Shown here: one piece after another, positions 25,957 to 33,425 of the stretch
How the letters are laid out: each line of letters starts with the position of its first letter
How positions within the stretch are numbered: position 1 is the first letter of the stretch
Assembly (NCBI GenBank): GCA_035554115.1
Contig: DATMIW010000038.1
Location: 1 to 40,871, forward strand
DNA from: CAXTSE01 sp035554115
Lineage (GTDB): Bacteria; Actinomycetota; Actinomycetes; Actinomycetales; Microbacteriaceae
DNA length: 40,871 bases
Reading direction: 5' to 3'
Program-made: the position numbers and the translations under genes
Notes under the pieces: model-generated
What the model saw: the letters and a program-made list of their open reading frames with translations, nothing else
The model's database searches: none
Told to the model about the DNA's origin: nothing

Positions 25957-26967
25957 GGCTCTGAGGCGGGGTGCGAGGTCGTGTTCGAAGGCCTGGAGGA
26001 ACCGGCGTTGGTCATGCCCGGGGGCATGGAAGACGAGATGGTCGAAGCCCGCGTCGATGTACTGCTTGATCGCGGCAACGGTCTCGTCGGGGTCGGATCC
26101 GACGATCCAGCGGCGGGCGACCTGCTCGATGGGGAGGGCGTCGGCGGCGCGTTCCATGTCGACCGGGTCGGTGAGGTCGTGTTTCTGCTCGGCGGTGAGC
26201 GATAGCGGCGCCCAGAAGCGGGTGTTCTGCAAAGCGAGCTCGGGGTCGGGGTCGTAGCTGAGTTTGATCTCGATCATCTTCTCGATCCCGGCAACATCGC
26301 GGCCCGCCGCGGCGGCACCCTCCGCTACCGCAGGCAACAGCTGCTCGGTGTAGAGGGGCATGCCTTTGCCGGAGGTGCAGATGAAACCGTCGCCCGCGCG
26401 GCTCGCATACTTCGCAACGGTCGGACCTCCGGCGGCGATGAAGATCGGGATGGGGGTGTCGGGGCGGTCATAGATCGAGGCGTCGTGGGTGGAGTAGTAC
26501 TCGCCCTCGAAACTGACGCGATCACCGGTCCACAGGGCGCGGATGAGACGGATCGATTCCCGGAGCCGGGCAAACCGTTCCTTAAACTCCGGCCAATCCT
26601 GCGATCCGGCACCCCGCCATCCCGTCGCCACCTCGTTGAGAGCCTCACCGGTCCCGACCCCGAGAACGATCCGACCCGGATAAAGAACACCGAGGGATCC
26701 GAAGACCTGCGCGATAACCGCGGGGTTGTAGCGGTAATGGGGGGTCATCACCGAGGTCCCCAACACAATCGAGGACGTCCGCTCACCCGCCGCCGCCAAC
26801 CACGTCAACGCCGACGACGCATGCCCACCCTCATGACGCCAGGGCTGGAAATGGTCCGACGAGAACGCGCTCTCCATGCCGTGAGCTTCAGCGGCCACGG
26901 CGAGCTCGACAAGTTCACGCGCATCGAACTGTTCTGCCGACGCCTTGTACCCAAGCTTCAGACTCAT
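25951..26967 (-). CDS. fgd: F420-dependent glucose-6-phosphate dehydrogenase
   Basis: 338 aa. It oxidises glucose 6-phosphate to 6-phosphogluconolactone and reduces coenzyme F420 to F420H2, the main source of F420H2 in mycobacteria and relatives. The sequence closely follows mycobacterial Fgd1: LKLGYKASAEQFDARELVEL, SDHFQPWRHEGGH (D38, H39, W43), VLGTSVMTPHYRYNPAV, GVGTGEALNEVATG, CTSGKG, KMIEIKLSYDPDPE, ALPIEQVARRWIV and HLVFHAPGHDQRRFL. ATG at 26967 follows GAGGGAGTGCG. Single-gene unit with the best copy of the shared operator 53 bp upstream. In this island it most likely supplies F420H2 to an F420-dependent enzyme such as LLM 3 (inference). Confidence 0.95.
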   Translation of the reverse strand: MSLKLGYKASAEQFDARELVELAVAAEAHGMESAFSSDHFQPWRHEGGHASSALTWLAAAGERTSSIVLGTSVMTPHYRYNPAVIAQVFGSLGVLYPGRIVLGVGTGEALNEVATGWRGAGSQDWPEFKERFARLRESIRLIRALWTGDRVSFEGEYYSTHDASIYDRPDTPIPIFIAAGGPTVAKYASRAGDGFICTSGKGMPLYTEQLLPAVAEGAAAAGRDVAGIEKMIEIKLSYDPDPELALQNTRFWAPLSLTAEQKHDLTDPVDMERAADALPIEQVARRWIVGSDPDETVAAIKQYIDAGFDHLVFHAPGHDQRRFLQAFEHDLAPRLRAL

Positions 26968-27019
26968 CGCACTCCCTCGTGACCGATCGGACGCCCCTGT
27001 GCGTCGTGTCTAGTATCGC

Positions 27020-27039
27020 CCAATTTGTATACACGTTGG
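27020..27039. promoter_or_regulatory. Best copy of the shared operator, fgd promoter
   Basis: CCAATT-TGTATACA-CGTTGG: the CCAA/TTGG arms and the TGTATACA core are both fully palindromic, so this copy defines the motif. It is 53 bp upstream of the fgd ATG and marks the right end of the putative regulon. The TGTATACA core resembles operators of GntR-family regulators of the FadR/VanR kind, but several families use similar cores. Confidence 0.65.
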
Positions 27040-27061
27040 ACAGAACATGCGCGCGTTCAGG

Positions 27062-27520
27062 TCAGCCGACGGCCCTCGCCACACTTTCGGCAATCACGGC
27101 TTCGGTTGCGTCGGATAGCTTCTCGAGGGCGTAGGAGGTGGGCCAGAATCCATCAGCCTCGTCGAGCGCTGCCTCCTCGCTGAAACCGAGAGTCGAGTAG
27201 CGCGCCTTGTCCATGAGGCCGCTGCGGAAGAAGACGATGATCTTGCCCGCCTTCGCCCACCCCGGCTGGCCGTAGTACAGCTTGGGATGCAGCTCGGGAG
27301 CGGCCCCGGTCACGATTTCATGCAGTCGTTTGGCCACGTCACGGTCGGGTTGCGGCATTTCTGCGATCTTCGCGTCGAACGCCTCCCGCTCTGCCGCCGC
27401 CTTCTTCTCGGCACTCGCGTTGCGCACCTCGGCCTTCAGCTCGGCGGCGCGCTCCTTCATGGCAGCGCGTTCCGCGGCCGAGAACGTCCCGTCACCGGCA
27501 TCTTGTGCAGCAGCGTTCAT
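27062..27520 (-). CDS. DUF1801 (YdhG-like, iron-chaperone-type) protein
   Basis: 152 aa. The C-terminal half fits DUF1801: LHEIVTGAAPELHPKLYYGQPGW, AKAGKIIVFFR, LGFSEEAALDE and FWPTSYALEKL. The N-terminal 50 residues are Ala/Glu/Lys-rich and probably helical, reading as an actinobacterial extension. The fold resembles frataxin, hence the 'iron chaperone' label in databases, but a function is not established. ATG at 27520 follows AAAGGTGACCCCCG. It stands alone between fgd and the small Rho-N protein and is not obviously linked to the catabolic island. Confidence 0.85.
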   Translation of the reverse strand: MNAAAQDAGDGTFSAAERAAMKERAAELKAEVRNASAEKKAAAEREAFDAKIAEMPQPDRDVAKRLHEIVTGAAPELHPKLYYGQPGWAKAGKIIVFFRSGLMDKARYSTLGFSEEAALDEADGFWPTSYALEKLSDATEAVIAESVARAVG

Positions 27521-27665
27521 CGGGGGTCACCTTTCGTGTCGTGGTAACTGTCACGCTAGCCAAGGGTGCCCGCGAATACTTATCGATTCGTGATCGAAGC
27601 GCCAGCCCTTGACTGAGCCGGATGCGCGCCTAGCTTGGAAGCAGTGCCTACGGAGGAGGGGTCTT

Positions 27666-27932
27666 ATGCCCGAATCACGAAACCGGAGTCTGAAAGACCC
27701 GGAATTGTACGAAGAACTGCGCAAAGACGGCGCGAGCAAACAAAAGGCGGCCCGCATCAGCAATGCCGCTGCCAAAAAGGGCCGTTCGGCAGTGGGGCGG
27801 AAAGGAGGGAAGGCCGGTAACTATGAAGACTGGACGGTGGCCGAGCTTCGGGCTAAGGCCAAAGAGATCGGGATCACGGGGTACTCCGGCAAGCGCAAAG
27901 CCGAGCTGATCAGCGCTCTGCGAAATAGCTAG
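27666..27932 (+). CDS. Small basic protein with C-terminal Rho-N/SAP-like domain
   Basis: 88 aa. The N-terminus SLKDPELYEELRKDGASKQK is a conserved start of an actinobacterial small-protein family (DUF7218-like), a basic middle (AAAKKGRSAVGRKGGKAG) follows, and the C-terminal 35 residues WTVAELRAKAKEIGITGYSG match the Rho termination factor N-terminal/SAP fold, which binds nucleic acids. ATG at 27666 has a very strong site (GGAGGAGGGG). Role unknown; DNA or RNA binding is likely. It is convergent with the surface protein, the stops overlapping by 4 bp. Confidence 0.85.
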   Translation: MPESRNRSLKDPELYEELRKDGASKQKAARISNAAAKKGRSAVGRKGGKAGNYEDWTVAELRAKAKEIGITGYSGKRKAELISALRNS

Positions 27933-29449
27933 CTACCTGTGCTCCGCATGACGCGGGCAGCCCCCAGCATCAACGTTCCCAGCATCAGCAACAGCACCGC
28001 AGCTCCCGCACTATATGGGATTGAGGACACGCCCGAGACGGCGAGCGCGCCACCACCGCCAGTCTGGATTGCGGGGGATGCTACAACGACCACGAGGAAT
28101 GTGGCCGTATCGCAGACCGCGGCGTTCACGGTCAGACAGATCTGGTATCCGAGCGTGTAACTTCCGGGCGTCGCGCCGACGGGAACCGTCACCGTGCCGT
28201 CGAGGGCGAGGCTCGCTCCCGTAAGGCCGCCGTTGGATTGCAGTGTCGCCGTAACGTCCGTCGAAGCGACCGCGGCCCCATCGTTGACGTCGTTCGTGAG
28301 CACATTGCCCACATCCCCACCCGCCGTCGTCGCCGGGTTAGAACTGAAATCGTCATCCACAGCATCGAGGGATGCCTGGACGACGACGAGAGCCACGGCC
28401 GTGTCGCAGAGTGCGGGATTGCTGACCAGGCAGATCCGGTATCCGAGGGTGTAGCTGCCCGGCGTCGCACCGGCTGGAACGGTGGTGGTGCCGTCCGGGG
28501 CTAGGGTCGCTCCGGTGAGTCCCCCATCGGATTGGAGAGTCGCCGTGACGTCGATCGACGCGAAGGCGGCTCCGTTGTTGAGGTCATTGGCGAATACGCT
28601 GCTCACGGTCCCACCCGCTGTGGTGGTCACCGGGCTGGCGCTGAAATCGTCATCCATCGCATTTAGGAACGGGGATGCAGCCGAGAGGCACGACGCGCCG
28701 TCGTTCACAGGACCCGGAAGACCGGAGGCGACGACAGTGAACGTGGGAGTCGCTGTTGCGTAGTTGAGAACCTCCCTGATCGTGGTGCCGGTGTTTCCGT
28801 ACAGGTGTCCGTCAACCGACCAGAATGATGACGCAATCGCCCAGCCCGGCACGGTGAGCACGGTCACGTTCCCCGTCGTCACGTTGATGCGTGCGAGCTG
28901 CGTGAAACCGACACCGGCGTATAGTGCACCGTCGATAAAGGCAAGGTCGCCGTTGACCGAGGAGCTCAGGGCGAGGGTCGTCGCCGTTAAGGTCGACACG
29001 TCGACGCGGTATAAGGGTGACAGTCCGCTGGTCATCCACAGGGTGCCCGTGTCATCAAATCCGCCGAGGGCATAGGTCGCCGCCGGAAGACCGGTGATGG
29101 CCCCCAGATCGGTGTTGCTCCCGTCCGCTTCGATGCGGAAGAGGTGGTTGCCCAAACCTCCGGTGTTTGTCGGAAAACCGTACAGCTGCCCGTCCACGGG
29201 ATTCAACGCGATTGTGTTTGCAGACAACGTGCCGGTGTTGATGACGTTTATCGCGCCGGAGGGCGTTCGCGATCGGATTTGATTTGTGTTGGTCGCGTAG
29301 ATGAGGTCGCTTGTGCAGCCCACGGGCACTGCGGACGCGGGCGTCGCCGGAGCAATAGCCAGGAGCGCTCCGGCCAGTAGGGCCACCCCGAGGAGACTCA
29401 CCCAGAAAGTCCAGCTGTGCCGCGTCGTCGCGGAACGTTCTCCTGTCAA
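27929..29449 (-). CDS. Secreted, membrane-anchored repeat protein (propeller-like domain plus two tandem repeats)
   Basis: About 506 aa. A signal sequence (WVSLLGVALLAGALLAIAPA followed by TPASAVPVG) is followed by a domain of about 230 residues with repeated YG/LYG/LWMT strands (IALNPVDGQLYGFPTNT, SVDGHLYGNTG), like the DUF6923 beta-propeller group. Two tandem repeats of about 95 aa follow, each from (A/V)DDDFS through TSxDVTATLQS and GATPGSYTLGY to an ALCDTA/AVCDTA end. The C-terminus is Gly-rich linker, membrane helix, then MRSTGS, so it is anchored outside the cell. The start is uncertain: TTG at 29449 (after GGGGGG) or TTG at 29482. Likely adhesin-like; unrelated to the island. Confidence 0.8.
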   Translation of the reverse strand: MTGERSATTRHSWTFWVSLLGVALLAGALLAIAPATPASAVPVGCTSDLIYATNTNQIRSRTPSGAINVINTGTLSANTIALNPVDGQLYGFPTNTGGLGNHLFRIEADGSNTDLGAITGLPAATYALGGFDDTGTLWMTSGLSPLYRVDVSTLTATTLALSSSVNGDLAFIDGALYAGVGFTQLARINVTTGNVTVLTVPGWAIASSFWSVDGHLYGNTGTTIREVLNYATATPTFTVVASGLPGPVNDGASCLSAASPFLNAMDDDFSASPVTTTAGGTVSSVFANDLNNGAAFASIDVTATLQSDGGLTGATLAPDGTTTVPAGATPGSYTLGYRICLVSNPALCDTAVALVVVQASLDAVDDDFSSNPATTAGGDVGNVLTNDVNDGAAVASTDVTATLQSNGGLTGASLALDGTVTVPVGATPGSYTLGYQICLTVNAAVCDTATFLVVVVASPAIQTGGGGALAVSGVSSIPYSAGAAVLLLMLGTLMLGAARVMRSTGS

Positions 29450-29503
29450 CAAAAAAACCCCCCGAAAGACCCAGCGTTCCAAACTACCGTGCGGTGCGCG
29501 GCG

Positions 29504-30067
29504 TCACCGCGCGCGCTGAAGGATGGTGAGCAGCACGCCATCGCCGTACGTCGTTGCCTCGCTCAGCTCCCATGCGGTCTTGTCCGGGGTCTCCGCCCAT
29601 AGGGTGCGACCGTGCCCGAGGATGAGGGGCGAGGTCATGAGGCGTATTTCATCGACCAGGTCGTCCGCGATCAGACTCTGGGCGAGCTGGATGCTGCCAG
29701 CCACGGAAATCTCGCCGTCGACTTCCGCCTTGAGCCGGGAGACCTCCTCGACAAGATCGCCAGAGAGCACAGTGGTGTTGTTCCACTCCGGGTCAGTGAG
29801 GGTGCGAGAAACCACGTATTTCGGCATCGCGTTGTACTTATCGGCGAGCTCGCCCTCGTACTGCGGCCACGCTTCGGCAAATCCCTCGTAGGTCTTCCGA
29901 CCGAGCAACAACGCCGAGGCGCCGAGCGCTTCCAGCTCTTTGAACCTCTCGCCCTCCGGCCCGCGATCGACTTCGAAGCTCCAGTCCGGGTACTTGAAAT
30001 CCTCCCCACCCGGTCCCTCCACGACCCCGTCGAGCGAGATGAACTCGGTCACAACAATCTTTCCCAT
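29504..30067 (-). CDS. Dihydrofolate reductase-like protein (RibD C-terminal domain)
   Basis: 187 aa. The beginning MGKIVVTEFISLDGVVEGPG and the later LLLGRKTYEGFAEAW, KYVVSRTL and SPLILGHGRTLW are typical of the RibD_C/YyaP-YwjB DHFR-fold group, NADPH-dependent reductases of mostly unknown substrate. It is not a classical FolA. ATG at 30067 after GAAGGAGAACTGAC, one base after the stop of the preceding alpha/beta hydrolase, so the two are coupled. The hydrolase and an AraC-type regulator form a small cluster with it. Confidence 0.9.
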   Translation of the reverse strand: MGKIVVTEFISLDGVVEGPGGEDFKYPDWSFEVDRGPEGERFKELEALGASALLLGRKTYEGFAEAWPQYEGELADKYNAMPKYVVSRTLTDPEWNNTTVLSGDLVEEVSRLKAEVDGEISVAGSIQLAQSLIADDLVDEIRLMTSPLILGHGRTLWAETPDKTAWELSEATTYGDGVLLTILQRAR

Positions 30068-30068
30068 G

Positions 30069-30884
30069 TCAGTTCTCCTTCGTGAATGCGCGCAGCGCGT
30101 TGGCAAGCACCTCAGGCGTGGTGCTGTGGTTTTCTCCGGGTACCGGGTTGAGGGTCGCAGTGGGCAGATGCTGGGCGATGGCCTGTGCCGCCGCCGCGAG
30201 GAACGGCCAGGTACCTTCGCCGTGCATGACGAGGACCGGGATGTCGACCCTGTCCCACAGTTCGGCGCGCAGCGGCCGGCCGGCCATGGTGTCCCCGAGC
30301 TGGCGACCGTCGTAGGCGATCGTGTGCGCGATTGCCTCGAGCCCCGGCCAGAAGTCCGCTTCTCGCATCCCGGTGACCATTTCATCCGGCATCAGCACAG
30401 CGGCGGTCATGAACAACGCCACGGCGTCACCCGGCCGGCCGTCGGCTATGGCCGCCTCCAGACGAGCAACATAGTCCGCTGGCAGCGGAGGACGTCCGTC
30501 GTCGACAACAGCGTTCGGCTCAAACAGCGCCAGCCGTGCGATAGGAACACCGGAATGGGCGGCATTGAGGGCGAGGTTTCCGCCGGAGGACCAGCCAAAT
30601 ACTGTCGCCGGCCGTCCGCCGCCGGCCTGCTCGATGATCGCAGCCAGGTCTTCGAACTCCCGCTCCACGGCATACGGCGAGGCGTCGCCGCTCTCGCCGC
30701 GACCTCGACGGTCATAGTTAATGACGAGAAAGTCGTCGGCGAGCAGTTCTGCCGTCGCAGCGTTCTCGGGGGTGGTCGCCCGGGATGCCGTGGCGCCATC
30801 GATAATGATGATCGGGTTGCCAGCTCCCCATGCCGTGTAGGCGATAGTGGTGCCGTCGGCCGATGTGACTGTGCCCTCGTACAT
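30069..30884 (-). CDS. Alpha/beta-fold hydrolase
   Basis: 271 aa. NYDRRGRGESGD is the strand-4 region, FGWSSGGNLAL the nucleophile elbow (Ser in GWSSG), and VPGENHSTTPE carries the likely catalytic His. Similar proteins are commonly annotated as alpha/beta hydrolases of the 3-oxoadipate-enol-lactonase-like group, without known substrate. ATG at 30884 after GAAGGAACGACC is preferred over 30920, which has no ribosome binding site. It is translated just ahead of the DHFR-like gene and follows the AraC-type regulator by 66 bp. Confidence 0.88.
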   Translation of the reverse strand: MYEGTVTSADGTTIAYTAWGAGNPIIIIDGATASRATTPENAATAELLADDFLVINYDRRGRGESGDASPYAVEREFEDLAAIIEQAGGGRPATVFGWSSGGNLALNAAHSGVPIARLALFEPNAVVDDGRPPLPADYVARLEAAIADGRPGDAVALFMTAAVLMPDEMVTGMREADFWPGLEAIAHTIAYDGRQLGDTMAGRPLRAELWDRVDIPVLVMHGEGTWPFLAAAAQAIAQHLPTATLNPVPGENHSTTPEVLANALRAFTKEN

Positions 30885-30950
30885 GGTCGTTCCTTCGTTC
30901 AGTTCTACGGTGCCGATCACCGCTCTGAGACGACGCTATGGATGCGACAG

Positions 30951-31658
30951 CTACTCGGGCTTGTACAAAAGCGACATGGGGTCGGCAGCCTCATCGCGCC
31001 GCTGGAGCTGCGTCGCCGTGCGGCCGATGAACCGCTGTAGGGCACGGGCCAGATGCGGCTGGTCGTAGTAACCGAGCCGGTGTACGACATCGAGCGGAGC
31101 GACTCCCTCACCGAGAAGCACCGCCGCCTCCCGTGCCCGATGGATCTGGTGAATCGCCCCCTGCGTGAGCCCGGTCGCGGCTGCGACCCGACGCTGCACC
31201 GACCGCGAACCGACCTTCGCGATACCACCCCAAACCACCTCGTCCACCAGTGGATCCCGGACGAGTATTCCCGCACGTACGAGCTTCTGGACGAAAAGCT
31301 CGGCGTCATCGAGGTCGGGGATCTCCCATTCCTCACCCCGCAGCACAAAGGTGCGTTCTGTAACATGCGGGCTCTCCAGATCACCGTCCACCAGCCCGGC
31401 AATCGGCAGATGCGGCATGGACGCACCGTGAGCGAAGGCGATGCCGAATGACTCCGAGTCACCGGTGATCTCGGCGGTCGATGCAGTGGTCTCAGGGCCG
31501 CGAGCGGCCGCATGGACGACTCCGCGGTCCTCCCAGAACACCAACTCCCATGTTGAGGTCGCGACCGAAGTCATACTCGCCACACCCGTCGTGCGGCCGC
31601 GCCAGACCCGCGCCACATAGGGCGAATCAGACCCGCGGTGTTCACTCTCGATAGGCAA
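30951..31658 (-). CDS. AraC-family transcriptional regulator
   Basis: 235 aa. The C-terminal part has the double HTH of AraC/XylS proteins: RSVQRRVAAATGLTQGAIHQ, then ARALQRFIGRTATQLQRRD with LGYYDQPHLARALQRFIG as the second recognition region. The N-terminal 140 residues are a sensing domain I cannot assign. The start is TTG at 31658 after AAAGGTGGTCCA. It lies on the same strand as, and 66 bp ahead of, the hydrolase/DHFR-like pair, and probably controls them. It is too far from the catabolic island to be its regulator. Confidence 0.88.
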   Translation of the reverse strand: MPIESEHRGSDSPYVARVWRGRTTGVASMTSVATSTWELVFWEDRGVVHAAARGPETTASTAEITGDSESFGIAFAHGASMPHLPIAGLVDGDLESPHVTERTFVLRGEEWEIPDLDDAELFVQKLVRAGILVRDPLVDEVVWGGIAKVGSRSVQRRVAAATGLTQGAIHQIHRAREAAVLLGEGVAPLDVVHRLGYYDQPHLARALQRFIGRTATQLQRRDEAADPMSLLYKPE

Positions 31659-31807
31659 TGGACCACCTTTACGTGAGGGCGAGACAGCCGCCGCACAGTA
31701 TGCCTAAACCCCTAGATCGACCTACGTACTCTACTGCGGGCCCAACTTTTGTCGGGTGGACAGTGTCTAGTTTCAGGACGCAGGAAACGCATGCGGACTG
31801 CTGAGGC

Positions 31808-32254
31808 TCAAGCGAGGGCGGCAGCCAGGCAGGTGAAGGCGGCGATGATGACGGCGATGCGAACATAGTGCCAGCGGTCCCAGCGCTTCACCTGCTCCTT
31901 CCAGTCGGCCGGCTGGCTGCCGTCGGCCCATGTCTTGACCCGGTTGTTGATCGGTACGAGCACCAGCACCGACATGAGCACGCTGACGATCAGTAGCGCC
32001 GCCGCGGTCACGACGAGGCCGGTGCCCTCGCCGCCCCATCCGAGAACGGCCCAGACCCCGACGAGGACGAGCGAGCCGATGTACCAGAACGGCATCACGG
32101 CGCCGCCCAGTCGGGCCCCGTGAACGCGGCCGCGGAGGCCGTTATCTCCCGGGAGTGCGTTGAGGATCGGGTTGCTGAAGAAGGGAACGGAGAACTCCAC
32201 CCCTACCATCACGCCGACGACCACGGTGGTGAAGACTTCGAGTGCGCTGAACAT
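31808..32254 (-). CDS. DUF1772 integral membrane protein
   Basis: 148 aa with four apparent membrane helices: an N-terminal one beginning ALEVFTTVVVGVMVGVEF, two in the middle around FWYIGSLVLVGVWAVLGW and VVTAAALLIVSVLMSVLVLV, and a C-terminal one near IAVIIAAFTCLAAALA. PINNRVKTW and KRWDRWHYVR between the last helices are the signature of the DUF1772 family. Function unknown. ATG at 32254 after AGGAAGGTCACC. Divergent from the TetR gene, with two operator-like palindromes between them, so it is probably the repressor's target. Confidence 0.85.
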   Translation of the reverse strand: MFSALEVFTTVVVGVMVGVEFSVPFFSNPILNALPGDNGLRGRVHGARLGGAVMPFWYIGSLVLVGVWAVLGWGGEGTGLVVTAAALLIVSVLMSVLVLVPINNRVKTWADGSQPADWKEQVKRWDRWHYVRIAVIIAAFTCLAAALA

Positions 32255-32271
32255 GGTGACCTTCCTAAAAT

Positions 32272-32284
32272 CTAGCATTACTAG
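32272..32284. promoter_or_regulatory. TetR-type operator 1
   Basis: CTAGCATTACTAG, an imperfect copy of the perfect palindrome at 32323-32335, 17 bp upstream of the DUF1772 start. Confidence 0.7.
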
Positions 32285-32322
32285 TGGATGTGGCAACGCT
32301 AGTACAGCTGATGCTCCCTTGT

Positions 32323-32335
32323 CTAGCAATGCTAG
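32323..32335. promoter_or_regulatory. TetR-type operator 2
   Basis: CTAGCA-A-TGCTAG, a perfect palindrome around a central base, ending 9 bp before the TetR start. With the site at 32272 it flanks the divergent promoter region, a standard arrangement for autoregulation and repression of the neighbour. Confidence 0.75.
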
Positions 32336-32344
32336 GATCGAATC

Positions 32345-32968
32345 ATGTCGGTACAGGAGCGCAAACAGCGCGAACGCGATGACCGCGAACGCCTCATCGT
32401 GGCGACGGCCCGCGAACTCGCCGAACAACAGGGCTGGGATGCTGTCACCACCCGCCGGCTCGCCGAACGCATCGAGTACAGCCAGCCCGTCCTCTACAGT
32501 CACTTCCGCGGCAAGCGCGAGATCATCGGCGCCGTCGCCCTGCAGGGCGCCTCCGAGATGGCCGTCGCGATGCGGGCCGCGACCGCCGCTGCCGACAGCC
32601 CGCGCGCCCGTGTCACCGCGTTAGCCCGGAGCTACCTCGACTTTGCCGAACGCCATCCGGCGGTCTACGACGCCCTATTCCAGCTCGACGGCGGCCTGGC
32701 CTACGCGCAGGAGGACACCCCCGAGCCGTTGAAGGACGCCTTCGCCGCGCTGCTGGAGTGTCTCAGCGAGGTCGCCGGAGACGATGTGCGACCGGAGCTG
32801 TTCACCGAGACGTTCTGGGCGTCTCTGCACGGACTGGCCACCCTGACCCGAGCGGGACGGCTCCTGCCGGAGGACACCGAGCGCAGGACGGAACTGCTGG
32901 TAGACCGGCTCGCCATGCCGCAATCTCAACTCCACGATGCGCACAAGGACCCGCCGCACAGCAAGTGA
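32345..32968 (+). CDS. TetR-family transcriptional regulator
   Basis: 207 aa. The N-terminal DNA-binding domain is clear: LIVATARELAEQQGWDAVTT, RRLAERIEYSQPVLYSHFRG, KREIIGAVA, residues about 17-65. The C-terminal domain has the FAERHPAVYDALFQ and FWASLHGLATLTRAGR pattern of the WHG/TetR_C_13-type ligand-binding domain. ATG at 32345. Divergent from DUF1772, which it likely represses along with itself through the two CTAGCA/TGCTAG palindromes. The ligand is unknown. Confidence 0.92.
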   Translation: MSVQERKQRERDDRERLIVATARELAEQQGWDAVTTRRLAERIEYSQPVLYSHFRGKREIIGAVALQGASEMAVAMRAATAAADSPRARVTALARSYLDFAERHPAVYDALFQLDGGLAYAQEDTPEPLKDAFAALLECLSEVAGDDVRPELFTETFWASLHGLATLTRAGRLLPEDTERRTELLVDRLAMPQSQLHDAHKDPPHSK

Positions 32969-32996
32969 AACCTTGAGGAGAATCGCTTCTCACAGT

Positions 32997-33425
32997 GTCG
33001 ACCTCGCCTACCTCTGTTCAAACAATTCAGCGACCCCTGTCACGTCGACGTTTGTGAGGCAGGTTTTGGCGGAAACAGCGGACCGCACGGCTCCTTCTCG
33101 AACGACACGCCACCGTCCGTGGACTCGGCTCAGTGATGACTCGAGGGCTGCGGTCGCGACCCGTTACTCGGCTGGTGAGACGTCAACGGCTCTGGCCGCG
33201 GAATTCAACGTTGCCAAATCCACGATCCTCAGCATCCTCCGCGACAACAACATCGTCGTGCGCCGGCAGCCACTCACCGCGAAGCAGGTGCGTGAAGCCG
33301 CTCGACTCTACAAATCCGGACTGTCCTTGTCGCAGGTTGCCGAAGCGGTGAAAGTGAATCAGGAAACGATGCGGGCGGCGATTATTGCCAGTGGAGTTGC
33401 GATGCGGGCACCATCAGGTGGCTAA
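32997..33425 (+). repeat. 429-bp HTH-gene repeat, copy A
   Basis: Begins GTCGACCTCGCCTACCTCTG and ends at the stop codon of the HTH gene. Copies B (37469-37897) and C (40338-40766) have the same start, the same end and exactly the same length, with substitutions only. The first 57 bp lie before the GTG start of the gene, yet differ between copies mostly at synonymous positions when read in the gene's frame. Confidence 0.85.
33054..33425 (+). CDS. Small double-HTH protein, copy A (serine-recombinase C-terminal-like)
   Basis: 123 aa from the GTG at 33054. It contains two helix-turn-helix units: one in SRAAVATRYSAGETSTALAA followed by EFNVAKSTILSILRDNN, and one in LTAKQVREAARLYKSGLSLS followed by QVAEAVKVNQETMRAAI. 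This double HTH resembles the C-terminal DNA-binding part found in, or just downstream of, actinobacterial resolvase/invertase genes; there is no catalytic domain. The frame is open upstream to 32937, overlapping the TetR gene, so an earlier TTG start is possible. It converges on gene X with a 4-bp stop overlap. Role unknown; DNA binding likely. Confidence 0.75.
   Translation: MRQVLAETADRTAPSRTTRHRPWTRLSDDSRAAVATRYSAGETSTALAAEFNVAKSTILSILRDNNIVVRRQPLTAKQVREAARLYKSGLSLSQVAEAVKVNQETMRAAIIASGVAMRAPSGG

Noticed and set aside
29440..29485. Terminator at the GGGGGG-TTTTTTT stretch after the DHFR-like gene
   Set aside because: The T tract is there on the minus strand but no C-rich partner forms a stem before it; it more likely serves as leader of the surface protein gene.
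32937..33053. Upstream start for HTH copy A
   Set aside because: It would overlap the TetR gene, and copies B and C have no corresponding start. Kept only as a possibility (TTG in this stretch).
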